Shown in pieces: positions 37,921 to 46,467 of a stretch of DNA of 64,000 bases (positions are counted from its first letter, which is position 1; every line of letters starts with the position of its first letter). The stretch lies in the NCBI RefSeq assembly GCF_000633515.1, contig NZ_AYMP01000014.1:186001-250000 (forward strand). The letters are read 5' to 3'. The translations under genes were made by a program, and so were the position numbers. The notes under the pieces are model-generated. The model was given only the letters and a program-made list of their open reading frames with translations, had not been told where the DNA came from and did not search any database. The DNA comes from Morganella morganii H1r. Its GTDB lineage: Bacteria; Pseudomonadota; Gammaproteobacteria; Enterobacterales; Enterobacteriaceae.

Positions 37921-39960
37921 ATGAACGTCTCATTCAAACGCTCACTGCTTGCTGTTGCTGTTATGTCAGCGGCCACCGCCGCTTATGCTGAAAATAAAGA
38001 TGACACCATCGTGGTGACCGCGTCCGGTTTTGCGCAGGAAATGCGTGATGCACCGGCGAGTATCACCGTTATCACCAAGGAGCAGTTACAAAATAAACCG
38101 GCTGCCAACCTGATTGACATGGTAAAAGATGTGGAAGGGGTCAGTGTGATCGGCGGCAGCCTGAAGCCGGATATCAGTATCCGTGGCCTGTCCGGGGACT
38201 ACACTCTGATTATGGTGGATGGCCGTCGTCAGAACAGCCGTGAATCCCGCCCGAACGGCAGCGGCGGTTACGAAGCCGGGTTTATTCCGCCGGTGGAAGC
38301 CATTGAGCGTATTGAAGTGATCCGCGGCCCGATGTCCTCCCTGTATGGTTCTGATGCCATGGGCGGCGTGATTAACATTATCACTAAAGCAGTGGCAGAC
38401 GAATGGCACGGCTCGATGGGGATGGGCGGTATTATTCAGGAAAGTAAAGATTACGGTAACTCCGCGAATACCGATTTCTACGTCTCCGGCCCGCTGATTA
38501 AAGACAAGCTGGGGTTACAGGTGTACGGCGGGCTTAACTATCGTCGTGAAGATAAACTCCTGGAAGGTACACCGCGTAAAGACGACAAAAATATCACTGC
38601 CAAACTGGCCTTTACGCCGATCGAAGGGCAGAAATTCCTTGCGGAAGTCGGCCGCAGTACACAGGAACACACATCGACCCCGGGGAAATCGATTGATGAG
38701 ACAACTACCCGCGGCGGTATCGTTCAGAAGAACAACAAATCCGAAGTACACAACGATCGTAACCACTGGGCGCTGACCTGGAAAGGTGACTGGGATGAAA
38801 TCAACAGTGAACTGAGTGTGTATCAGGAAAACACCGTCCGTAAAACCAATACCGGTAAATGGAACAAAGTCAGTGAAGATTGGGTAATGGAGTATGACGC
38901 GCGCCGGCCGGAAGTTACCAATACGGTGGTGGACGGAAAGGTCACTGCATTCCTGCCGTCTAACGTCCTGACTGTCGGCGGACAATATCAGCATGCCAAA
39001 CTGAAAGATGATTCCGTGATTAAAAACAAACAGACAGTCACTGAAAAAATGACTGCTGAGCAGAAAGCGCTGTTTGTGGAAGATGAATTCAGTGTAACCG
39101 ACGACCTGACGCTGACCGGTGGTCTGCGTATGGATGACCACGAATTCTACGGTAAACACTGGAACCCGCGTGCCTATGCCGTCTATAAACTGACCGATGA
39201 AATCACCATTAAAGGCGGCGTGGCGAAAGCCTTCCGTGCCCCGACACTGCGTGAGTTAAGCCCGAATTTCGGAACGTCCACACAAGGCGGTGCGGCTATC
39301 ATGTACGGTAACCGTGATCTGAAACCGGAAACCAGTGTCACCGAAGAACTGGGCATTGCTTATGACCACGAATCCGGTTTCTCTGTCAGTGCAACCCTGT
39401 TTAACACCGAATTCAAAAACAAGCTGACCAGCTACCAGGTTGCCGGTCAAACCGATCCGCTGACCGGCCTGAATATGTTTATCTATGACAACGTGGGTAA
39501 AGCGAATATCCGTGGTGTGGAAATGGCCTCCCGTATTCCGGTGGCAGAAAAATGGAATCTGAACCTGAACTACACCTTCACCGATTCAGAACGTAAGAGT
39601 GACGACGAAAAACTCAACGGTAAATCCCTGAAAGGACAACCGCTGGAAATGACACCGCGTCATATGGCAAATGCCAAACTTGACTGGCAGTACCGCCCGG
39701 ATATGAGTTTCTACACTCAGGCAAACTACACCGGCAAACAGGTCTGGGCAGCACAGCGTAACGGGGCAAAACAGCCGCGTGAACGCAGCGGGATCACCAC
39801 CCTCGACCTCGGGATGACCTACCAGGTTATGCCAAACGCTCTGCTGAATTTCGCCGTACTGAATATCGCCAACGAGAAAGGGGATGATATCGATACTAAC
39901 GGGAACTGGCAGATCGATGAAGGGCGCCGGTATTGGGCTAATCTGAAACTGAATTTCTGA
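37921..39960 (+). CDS. TonB-dependent catecholate siderophore receptor (IrgA/CirA/FepA type)
   Basis: Outer-membrane receptor of 679 residues. Signal peptide to about residue 23 (AYA), TonB box DDTIVVTAS at the mature N-terminus, plug domain (about 40-150, with IERIEVIRGPMSSLYGSDAM) and a 22-strand barrel ending in the aromatic residue of LKLNF. The IRGPMSSLYGSDAMGGVINI block is typical of IrgA/CirA/FepA receptors for enterobactin-type siderophores or their breakdown products. Two Fur-like boxes precede it, and an IroE-like esterase gene follows, which fits catecholate siderophore use. The exact ligand is not determined. Confidence 0.92.
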   Translation: MNVSFKRSLLAVAVMSAATAAYAENKDDTIVVTASGFAQEMRDAPASITVITKEQLQNKPAANLIDMVKDVEGVSVIGGSLKPDISIRGLSGDYTLIMVDGRRQNSRESRPNGSGGYEAGFIPPVEAIERIEVIRGPMSSLYGSDAMGGVINIITKAVADEWHGSMGMGGIIQESKDYGNSANTDFYVSGPLIKDKLGLQVYGGLNYRREDKLLEGTPRKDDKNITAKLAFTPIEGQKFLAEVGRSTQEHTSTPGKSIDETTTRGGIVQKNNKSEVHNDRNHWALTWKGDWDEINSELSVYQENTVRKTNTGKWNKVSEDWVMEYDARRPEVTNTVVDGKVTAFLPSNVLTVGGQYQHAKLKDDSVIKNKQTVTEKMTAEQKALFVEDEFSVTDDLTLTGGLRMDDHEFYGKHWNPRAYAVYKLTDEITIKGGVAKAFRAPTLRELSPNFGTSTQGGAAIMYGNRDLKPETSVTEELGIAYDHESGFSVSATLFNTEFKNKLTSYQVAGQTDPLTGLNMFIYDNVGKANIRGVEMASRIPVAEKWNLNLNYTFTDSERKSDDEKLNGKSLKGQPLEMTPRHMANAKLDWQYRPDMSFYTQANYTGKQVWAAQRNGAKQPRERSGITTLDLGMTYQVMPNALLNFAVLNIANEKGDDIDTNGNWQIDEGRRYWANLKLNF

Positions 39961-39973
39961 TTACGCGTCATCC

Positions 39974-40071
39974 TTCGCCCTGTGGCGGCGTTGGCTGCTT
40001 TCAGGAAACCGGGTCACATACCATTGTATGCTCCCCGGTTTCCTTCGGTTGCCGCCTTGCCACAAGGCGAA
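39974..40071. repeat. Palindromic repeat element B, copy 1
   Basis: A 98-base hairpin element: outer arms TTCGCCCTGTGGC and GCCACAAGGCGAA, inner stem AGGAAACCGGG/CCCCGGTTTCCT, and loop TCACATAC..GTATGCTC. First of three consecutive copies between the receptor and esterase genes. Confidence 0.88.
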
Positions 40072-40092
40072 TGATTTAGCGTAACGCGTCTC

Positions 40093-40189
40093 TTTGTTTT
40101 GTGGCGGTGTTGGCTGCTCTCAGGGAACCGGGTCACATACCATTGTATGCTCCCCGGTTTCCTTCGGTTGCCGCATGCCACAAACGAAA
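40093..40189. repeat. Palindromic repeat element B, copy 2
   Basis: Same architecture as copy 1; outer arms TTTGTTTTGTGGC and GCCACAAACGAAA. The outer arms differ from copy 1 and remain largely complementary. Joined to its neighbours by the recurring spacer TGATTTAGCG. Confidence 0.88.
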
Positions 40190-40213
40190 TGATTTAGCGA
40201 ATCTGCGTCATCC

Positions 40214-40304
40214 TCCACTCTGTGGCTGTGTTGGCTGCACTCAGAATTCCGGGTCACATACTGGTGTATGCTCCCCGGAATTCTTCCCTTGCCGCCTTGC
40301 CGGT
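40214..40304. repeat. Palindromic repeat element B, copy 3
   Basis: The inner stem is changed to AGAATTCCGGG/CCCCGGAATTCT with both arms changed together, while the loop TCACATAC..GTATGCTC is kept. The left flank ATCTGCGTCATCCTCC recurs at 40368, so a truncated fourth copy follows. Confidence 0.85.
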
Positions 40305-40367
40305 TATCCCGCCGCCCGGGTTCGAAAGAGGATGGTCTTATTTTTTCCGGGGATGGCGCGATCTGAA

Positions 40368-40396
40368 TCTGCGTCATCCTCCGGTCCGTGGCAGAA
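40368..40396. repeat. Truncated fourth copy of element B (left end only)
   Basis: Repeats the left flank and arm of copy 3 (ATCTGCGTCATCCTCC then GTGGC) with no matching right arm. It ends about 35 bp before the esterase gene. Confidence 0.7.
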
Positions 40397-40430
40397 TTGT
40401 TTTTTTAAGTCAGTCATTCCCGGAGTCAGG

Positions 40431-41291
40431 ATGTGGAAAAAAATAATGGTGATTTGTTGCATGATGGCGGTATCTCCCCTGATGGCGCGGCCTTCACAAG
40501 AGATCACACCGCTCACTGAAGCGGCACAACAACAGTTCACAATAACGCACCATGAGATGCAGCACGGTGATCGTCACTACCGCCTTTTTATCGCGCAGCC
40601 GAAACAACCGCAAACGGCGTACACTGTGCTCTATATGCTCGACGGTAACGGTCAGTTTCCGATGATGATTAACCGGCTCAGTGCCGGTAAAACCCGGCCA
40701 TTGCCTCTGGTGGTGGGGATCGGTTATCCCTCTGATCAGGCTTACCCGAAAACCCGCACCTTTGATTACACACCGCCCGCAACCGGCGAACAATTTACCG
40801 CAGGCGGCGGTGAACTGCCTTTCCGGCAGTTTATCCGTGAACAGGTTATTCCGTGGGTGAGCAGTCACTATCCTGTTAACGACCGCCGCTACTTCTTTGG
40901 TCACAGCCTCGGCGGGCTGTTTGTGCTGCGGACAGCCACGGATGAACCCGGTTTATTTACCGATTACATCAGTGCCAGCCCGTCCCTGTGGTGGGGGCAT
41001 GGCTCTTATATGACAGCGGAACGATTTGATCGCCTCCCGGCGGATATCCGGCTGACCATCACTCAGGGCGGACTGGAAGAAAAACCCGATCTGAGTAAAA
41101 TGAGTGAAGAACAAAAACACAATCTGTCCGTCCGCTACAGTGACATTACCGCGCGGGAAGTGTGTGAGCAGTTACAACTGCGGGACAAACAGTGTCAGTT
41201 CCGTATCTTCCCCGGAAAGTCCCACGGCAGTGTTATCCCCGATGCGCTGGAAACGGTGATTTCCTTATTACCGGCAGATAAGGAAAAATAA
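40431..41291 (+). CDS. IroE/Fes-like siderophore esterase
   Basis: Alpha/beta hydrolase of 286 residues with an N-terminal signal or membrane anchor (ICCMMAVSPLMA), so it acts in the periplasm. The nucleophile elbow is FFGHSLGGLFVL; the catalytic His is in GKSHGSV near the end. It resembles IroE, which linearises enterobactin-type trilactones. It follows the receptor gene, separated only by the repeat array. ATG 40431 is chosen because GGAG lies 5 nt upstream; the frame open from 40101 is repeat DNA. Confidence 0.86.
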   Translation: MWKKIMVICCMMAVSPLMARPSQEITPLTEAAQQQFTITHHEMQHGDRHYRLFIAQPKQPQTAYTVLYMLDGNGQFPMMINRLSAGKTRPLPLVVGIGYPSDQAYPKTRTFDYTPPATGEQFTAGGGELPFRQFIREQVIPWVSSHYPVNDRRYFFGHSLGGLFVLRTATDEPGLFTDYISASPSLWWGHGSYMTAERFDRLPADIRLTITQGGLEEKPDLSKMSEEQKHNLSVRYSDITAREVCEQLQLRDKQCQFRIFPGKSHGSVIPDALETVISLLPADKEK

Positions 41292-41574
41292 GTTATTTTT
41301 TTGTTAATCTGCATGTAAAAATACTGCAAATAACAGGGGAAACCCCATATTCCTCTGTTATTTCCTTCCATAACAAAAACTACTCGCAGCCATTAGTTTT
41401 TTTGATTTCATTTTTCCCTCACAAGGGGCTATATTCCGCTCCGTTTCAGACATAAATTCACAATCCACTGCTTCTATCAATGACCCGTCATCCACCATTT
41501 TGGCGATGAAACAGCCTGAGAAAAAAAGCAGCGTCATGTTTTTTTGATTTTTTTGTTTTAGGTGGAGAAAAGCA

Positions 41575-42735
41575 GTGAGTCACAGCATCCGCACGCCGCG
41601 TCCTGACAGTGTGTTAATCCCTGTCGCCGGTCTGACGTTATTTGCGATTGCATCCGGTTATCTGATGAGCCTGATCCCGTTATCGCTGGATTCTTTTGCC
41701 ATCGGTACCGATTACGCAGGCTGGTTAGCCAGTGCTTACTATATTGGTTTATTACTCGGTTCGATGCTGATTGAGCCGGTGATTGCCCGTATCGGTCACC
41801 GCCGTTCCTTTATTCTCTTTGTGCTGGCGCTGGCGGCAACCGTGGCGGTTCTGCCGTTTTATACCAGCCTCAGCGCGTGGCTGGCTTCCCGGATGCTGGC
41901 CGGGGTGGCGGTTGCCGGTATTTTTGTGGTGATTGAATCCTGGCTGCTGATTGGCGATAATCCGGCTGTCCGTGCCAAACGCCTGAGCTTCTACATGACC
42001 GCACTGTACGGCGGCACCACCCTGGGTCAGCTGGCGATCGGCGTGTTCGGAACCGCAGGTGTCGTGCCGTTTGCCGTGGTGATGGTTCTGCTGTTTGCTG
42101 CAGTATTGCCGCCGCTGTTTTCCAAAGCACAGCCGGTGTGTCACGGCGGACATAAAAGCTTATCCCTGAAACAGATCCTGCGTCTGAGTAAACCGGCCAT
42201 GGTCGGTTGTATGACTTCCGGTATTGTGATGGGCACCATTTACGGGCTGATGCCGCTGGCATTGCAGGAAAAACATTACAATACCGAGCAGGTCGGCGGC
42301 CTGATGGCGGCGATCATCCTCGGCGGGATGATTATTCAGCCGGTGATCAGCAAATTATCTTCCCGCATGAGTAAAGTATTATTGCTGGCGATGGTCTCTC
42401 TCGCCGGGGTATTTGCGATGGGAATGATTTATCTCTCCGGCCACTATCTGGTGATGGTGGTGGCGCTGACACTGCTGGGGATGTCTTCCTTTGCCCTGTA
42501 TCCGGTGGCAATCACACTGGCATGTGACACACTCACCGCGAATGTGATTGTGGCGGCAACCCAGGTGATGTTGTTCTGCTACAGCATCGGTTCAGCGGCG
42601 GGCCCGCTGGTGGCGGGACAGTTTATGAAACAGCCTGACGGTATCATGAACTTCTTCTTTATTGTGCTGCTGTCCACCGCGATTTATATGCTGTTATCTG
42701 CGGTGCGCCGCAAATCCCGGATTCTGGCAAGCTGA
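41575..42735 (+). CDS. MFS transporter (YcaD-like)
   Basis: Major facilitator of 386 residues with 12 helices. It resembles the YcaD family, for example SAYYIGLLLGSML, RIGHRRSFIL, VIESWLL and SSFALYPVAITLACD. Start is GTG 41575 with GGAG 7 nt upstream. Substrate unknown. It shares a bidirectional terminator with the convergent DUF4822 gene. Confidence 0.85.
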   Translation: MSHSIRTPRPDSVLIPVAGLTLFAIASGYLMSLIPLSLDSFAIGTDYAGWLASAYYIGLLLGSMLIEPVIARIGHRRSFILFVLALAATVAVLPFYTSLSAWLASRMLAGVAVAGIFVVIESWLLIGDNPAVRAKRLSFYMTALYGGTTLGQLAIGVFGTAGVVPFAVVMVLLFAAVLPPLFSKAQPVCHGGHKSLSLKQILRLSKPAMVGCMTSGIVMGTIYGLMPLALQEKHYNTEQVGGLMAAIILGGMIIQPVISKLSSRMSKVLLLAMVSLAGVFAMGMIYLSGHYLVMVVALTLLGMSSFALYPVAITLACDTLTANVIVAATQVMLFCYSIGSAAGPLVAGQFMKQPDGIMNFFFIVLLSTAIYMLLSAVRRKSRILAS

Positions 42736-42748
42736 TACCGGCGGAATG

Positions 42749-42775
42749 AAAAATGCCCTCATTGAGGGCATTTTT
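42749..42775. terminator. Bidirectional terminator between the MFS gene and the DUF4822 gene
   Basis: AAAAATGCCCTC/GAGGGCATTTTT with a three-base loop, giving a T-run on both strands between convergent genes. Confidence 0.9.
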
Positions 42776-42787
42776 GTACATTGGTAT

Positions 42788-43273
42788 TTATTCTGCGGCT
42801 TTGGGTTTGTGGACAATATCCGCATAATGGCTTTTATCGTCCGGTTTCGGGTAGACGCGGTAAATGTATTCATCCGGTGTCACTTTGATATTTTCGACCA
42901 CACGGGTAAACAGCACTTCTCCTTTATCATTCTTACCGGTCAGCGACCGGGTTTTACCGTCCGCGCTGAAAGACCAGTCGCCCTGTAATTTCAGCTTTCC
43001 TTCCGGGGTGTACATCTTAACGGAGCCGTCTTTTTCATAGTTGGCCAGGCCAAAGAAGCCCGCCACACTTTCATCGGTGGCCGGAATCGCTTTACCGTCC
43101 TGGTCCAGTGCCTCGGTGGTTACCCAGGTTTTGCCAATCAGATAATCAGCAGTATTTCCGGCTTTCTGTGCCGTGGCTGTCAGGGGTTTTACCTGAGCAT
43201 CCGCCGGGGCCGCCAGCGCTGAAAAGGAATACGCCGCTGCAATAATACCGGCAATCATTGTTATTTTTTTCAT
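42788..43273 (-). CDS. Secreted DUF4822 family protein
   Basis: Exported protein of 161 residues with a signal peptide (cleavage after ALA, residue 21). The mature protein matches what I recall of DUF4822: IGKTWVTTEALDQDGKAIPA, VAGFFGLANYEKDGSVKMY and EYIYRVYPKPDD, a lipocalin-like fold of unknown function. Preceded by GAGG. Family assignment is from memory. Confidence 0.7.
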   Translation of the reverse strand: MKKITMIAGIIAAAYSFSALAAPADAQVKPLTATAQKAGNTADYLIGKTWVTTEALDQDGKAIPATDESVAGFFGLANYEKDGSVKMYTPEGKLKLQGDWSFSADGKTRSLTGKNDKGEVLFTRVVENIKVTPDEYIYRVYPKPDDKSHYADIVHKPKAAE

Positions 43274-43610
43274 GTCACTTCCTCAGGTTGTTCTGTTTAC
43301 TGTCTTTCTTAGTGATAACAATTCCCGATATCAATAATAAGGGGATTAATCTTATTGGCTCATTTTTTATGTAAGGAAGTATAAAAATGGTTAAATTTTA
43401 TATTCATTTCTGACACATCTCTTTTGAAACCGGCAGGGTGAAATATGGAGAGAAAATGAAGAACTGTGCAGAAATTATGATGAATTGTGCAGGGATTATG
43501 ATTTCACCGTCAGAAAGGGTAAAACGGATTGTCATATATACCGGCATCGGCAATGATAGCGTCAACAGCAAAACAGTGCTTAAGAAAATTAACTCAAAAG
43601 GAATATTAAT
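43274..43610. other. Intergenic region between divergent secreted-protein genes
   Basis: About 335 bp with the promoters of the DUF4822 gene and the His-rich protein gene. It contains a short near-direct repeat, GAACTGTGCAGAAATTATGA and GAATTGTGCAGGGATTATGA at about 43461-43502. I see no known operator. Confidence 0.45.
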
Positions 43611-44120
43611 ATGAAAAAGATCATTGCAGGTGTTATCGGACTGAGCTTATTAGGTGCGGGTGTTACCGCTGTCGCAGCACCGGCGCCGGTCACTCAGCCG
43701 CAACAGAATGGCCAGTATATGAATGGTTATGGCAACTGTGACGGCAACGGTGGTCGTCATATGATGCGCGGTAATCATGACGGACGCGGCCATCATAATA
43801 AGCGCGGATACCATAACGGTGGTTACAACCGTGCACCGGTCTTTCAGTCCGCACTGACCACCGCCACCCCGGGTGAAGCCCTGAAAAAAATGAGCGCGGA
43901 TGCACCGGCAGTCAGTAAAGACGGCAAACAGTATTTTGTCCGCGCCAGTGTCCGTGATATCAACGGCAACACGCTGTATCAGTCTTCATTATCCACCACA
44001 ACACCGAAAGAAGCGCTGGCAAAAATGGCGGGTGATGCACCGGCTGCCGCATCCGGGCAGCAGTATTATGTCCGCGCAGGTATTATGGAAATTCTGCCGG
44101 CTAACAACGCAGCACAGTAA
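43611..44120 (+). CDS. Secreted His/Gly/Asn-rich protein with two internal repeats
   Basis: Exported protein of 169 residues with a signal peptide (cleavage after VAA, residue 23). Residues 35-72 are very rich in His, Gly, Asn and Arg (RHMMRGNHDGRGHHNKRGYH), a likely metal-binding segment. Two similar blocks of about 40 residues follow: FQSALTTATPGEALKKM to YFVRASVRDI, and YQSSLSTTTPKEALAKM to YYVRAGIMEI. I know of no named family. The internal duplication and the His-rich linker suggest binding of metal or polyanions at the cell surface or periplasm. Confidence 0.72.
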   Translation: MKKIIAGVIGLSLLGAGVTAVAAPAPVTQPQQNGQYMNGYGNCDGNGGRHMMRGNHDGRGHHNKRGYHNGGYNRAPVFQSALTTATPGEALKKMSADAPAVSKDGKQYFVRASVRDINGNTLYQSSLSTTTPKEALAKMAGDAPAAASGQQYYVRAGIMEILPANNAAQ

Positions 44121-44138
44121 CCGCTGTCATGAACAAAC

Positions 44139-44167
44139 AAAAATGCCCTCTGATGAGGGCGTTTTTG
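44139..44167. terminator. Bidirectional terminator ahead of deoD
   Basis: AAAAATGCCCTC/GAGGGCGTTTTT with a four-base loop. It serves the His-rich protein gene and the convergent deoD gene. Confidence 0.88.
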
Positions 44168-44191
44168 TCTGCGGATAAAAAACTGCGGCTG

Positions 44192-44899
44192 TCAGAGTGT
44201 CAGCGCAGTTTCCAGTGCCAGCTCAATCATATTATGCATCGCGTTCTGGCGCTGGCCGATGGTCAGTTTACCGCCGTTTTTGATGTGATCAGAAGTGGTA
44301 AGTATTGCCAGCGCCCGTGCGCCCAGCTCTGCTGCAACGGTGTACAGCCCGGCGACTTCCATATCCACCCCGAGAATGCCGTACTGCTCCATCACGGCAA
44401 ACAGTTCCGGGCGGGTGGTGTAAAACAGATCCGCCGTAAACACATTGCCGGTTTTGACCGGTAACTGCAGACGTTCAGCCGTTTTCACCGCAGATGCCAG
44501 CAGATGCCAGTCCGCCAGTGCCGCCAGGTCGTTACCGTAAAAGCGGTCGCGGTTCACTTTGGAATCGGTACTTGCGCCCATGGCAATCACCACATCCATC
44601 AGTGACACATCATCCCGCACCGCACCGCAGGTGCCGATACGGATAAGATTTTTCACACCAAAATCCTGAATCAGCTCATACGCATACATTGAGATTGAGG
44701 GGATACCCATGCCGTGGGCCATCACTGAAATTCGTTTGCCTTTGTATTCTCCGGTATAACCCAGCATATTGCGGACACTGTTTACTTCCCGTGCCTGCGA
44801 TAAATAATGTTCAGCAATAAACTTGGCGCGCAGGGGATCTCCGGGCATAATGATGGTTTCTGCGAAATCGTTTGCGCTTGCCTGAATTGCAACTGCCAT
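44192..44899 (-). CDS. deoD: Purine nucleoside phosphorylase (DeoD type)
   Basis: Hexameric-type phosphorylase of 235 residues (E. coli 239), splitting purine nucleosides to base and ribose 1-phosphate. Signature: [33 protein letters not shown], active-site VDMEVAGLY and SDHI. The gene is preceded by GAGAGGAGAG. It is divergent from a nucleoside transporter gene, making an uptake-and-salvage pair. It is not inside a deo operon; it may be a second paralogue of deoD in this genome. Confidence 0.92.
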   Translation of the reverse strand: MAVAIQASANDFAETIIMPGDPLRAKFIAEHYLSQAREVNSVRNMLGYTGEYKGKRISVMAHGMGIPSISMYAYELIQDFGVKNLIRIGTCGAVRDDVSLMDVVIAMGASTDSKVNRDRFYGNDLAALADWHLLASAVKTAERLQLPVKTGNVFTADLFYTTRPELFAVMEQYGILGVDMEVAGLYTVAAELGARALAILTTSDHIKNGGKLTIGQRQNAMHNMIELALETALTL

Positions 44900-45029
44900 A
44901 AAAGCACTCTCCTCTCAATCAAACCGTGTGAAGGGTCGGTATTTGTTGGTCAGCATGTTAACACGGTTTGGTTTTTATGCCGCCGCTGCCGGCGGATTTT
45001 CACTCAGGGTTTTTACCGGATTACACAAT

Positions 45030-46298
45030 ATGAATACAGCAATCGGCATTCTCGGGATCGTGGTACTGCTGGGAATCGGTTATTTACTGTCTGAAAACCG
45101 CCGCGCGATTAATCTGCGCACGGTGGTACTGGCTTTTACTATTGAACTGGCGCTGGGCGGATTAATTCTCTATTCCCCGGCCGGGCAGCATGTTTTATTT
45201 GTGATGGCGGAAGCGGTCACCACGGTGATCAACTTCAATAATGCCGGAACATCCTTTATTTTCGGCGGTCTGGTCTCTGACAAAATGTTTGCGATTTTCG
45301 GCAGCGGCGGGTTTGTTATCGCGTTACGGGTATTGCCGATTATTGTCTTTTTCTCTGCGTTGTCAGCGGTACTTTATTATCTGGGGATTATGCAGATCCT
45401 CGTGCGCTGGGTCGGCGGGACGTTACAGCGTCTGCTGAAAACCAGCCGTGCGGAATCGATGAACTCAGCGGCCAATATTTTTCTTGGTGTGACAGAAGCC
45501 CCTTTGCTGGTTAAACCGTATCTCGGCAGCATGACCCGTTCAGAGCTGTTTGCCGTGTTGTGCGGCGGGCTGGCATCTATCGCCGGTACTATGCTGGTGA
45601 GCTATGCTTCGCTGGGAGTGAAAATGGAATACCTGCTGGCGGCCTCCTTTATGGCGGCACCCGGCGGGTTACTGTTTGCCAAACTGATGATCCCGGAAAC
45701 ACAGCAGACGGCTGATGAATCCAACGCCAAACCGGTGCAGGAAAACCGCCCGGCGAATATTATTGATGCGGCGGCGGAAGGGGCAATTAACGGCCTGAAT
45801 ATGGCCCTGGCGGTCGGTGCGATGCTGCTGGCGTTTGTCAGCCTGGTGGCACTGTTAAACGGATTGCTCGGCGGTGTCGGCGGCTGGCTCGGCCTGCCGG
45901 ATCTGAGCATGGAACTGATCCTCGGCTATCTGCTGTCCCCGCTGGCGTGGCTGATGGGCATTCCGTGGAATGAAGCGCTGACATCCGGTGCGATTATCGG
46001 ACAGAAAATTGTTATCAACGAATTTTTTGCCTATGCCAACCTGGCGGAATACCTGAAAGGCAATGAAGTCGTGGCGGCGACCGGCCTGCCGATGACAGAG
46101 CGGACACAAATCATCCTCTCGTTTGCTCTGTGCGGGTTTGCCAACTTCGGTACCGTGGCGATTGCTATCGGTGGTATCGGCAGTCTGATCCCGGACCGGC
46201 GCAAAGAGATTGCCACTCTCGGGATGAAAGCACTGGTCGCCGGGGTGTTATCTAACCTGATGGCGGCTACAATTGCGGGGCTGTTTATCGGCGGCTGA
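45030..46298 (+). CDS. nupX: Concentrative nucleoside transporter (NupX/NupC family)
   Basis: CNT-family symporter of 422 residues (E. coli NupX about 416). It has about ten helices with the core motifs AGTSFIFGGLV, LPIIVFFSALSAVLYYLGIM, EAPLLVKPYL and FALCGFANFGTVAIAIG. It resembles NupX more than NupC (FIFGSLV and GFANFGSIG in NupX). It imports nucleosides with protons. ATG 45030 aligns with NupX; the frame open from 44928 crosses the divergent promoter. An element-A repeat follows. Confidence 0.9.
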   Translation: MNTAIGILGIVVLLGIGYLLSENRRAINLRTVVLAFTIELALGGLILYSPAGQHVLFVMAEAVTTVINFNNAGTSFIFGGLVSDKMFAIFGSGGFVIALRVLPIIVFFSALSAVLYYLGIMQILVRWVGGTLQRLLKTSRAESMNSAANIFLGVTEAPLLVKPYLGSMTRSELFAVLCGGLASIAGTMLVSYASLGVKMEYLLAASFMAAPGGLLFAKLMIPETQQTADESNAKPVQENRPANIIDAAAEGAINGLNMALAVGAMLLAFVSLVALLNGLLGGVGGWLGLPDLSMELILGYLLSPLAWLMGIPWNEALTSGAIIGQKIVINEFFAYANLAEYLKGNEVVAATGLPMTERTQIILSFALCGFANFGTVAIAIGGIGSLIPDRRKEIATLGMKALVAGVLSNLMAATIAGLFIGG

Positions 46299-46332
46299 GT
46301 AATAAAACCGGGGAGGATCTTCCCGGTTCACT

Positions 46333-46430
46333 GATAGCGGGAAAAACGAAAAGTCGCGGTGAATACGGTCCCTGTACGCTCAGGCTCGCCATCCATGGCT
46401 CGCATGCTTTTCGTTCTTTTACCCGCTATC
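46333..46430. repeat. Palindromic repeat element A, copy 2
   Basis: Same core as 29999-30088 (GTGAATACG, TCCCTGTA, GCTCAGGCTCGCCATCCATG) but with the terminal stem changed to GATAGCGGG..AACGAAAAG against CTTTTCGTT..CCCGCTATC. Both arms changed together relative to copy 1. It lies 34 bp after the nucleoside transporter gene. Confidence 0.88.
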
Positions 46431-46467
46431 GCGAACCTCACATATCAGACGATTAACGGGATCAGGA

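Noticed and set aside
39974-40396. CRISPR array
   Set aside because: The units are long palindromes without short constant repeats and unique spacers, and no cas gene is near.
40101-40430. N-terminal extension of the esterase frame
   Set aside because: It translates the palindromic repeats; the real start with a ribosome site and signal sequence is at 40431.
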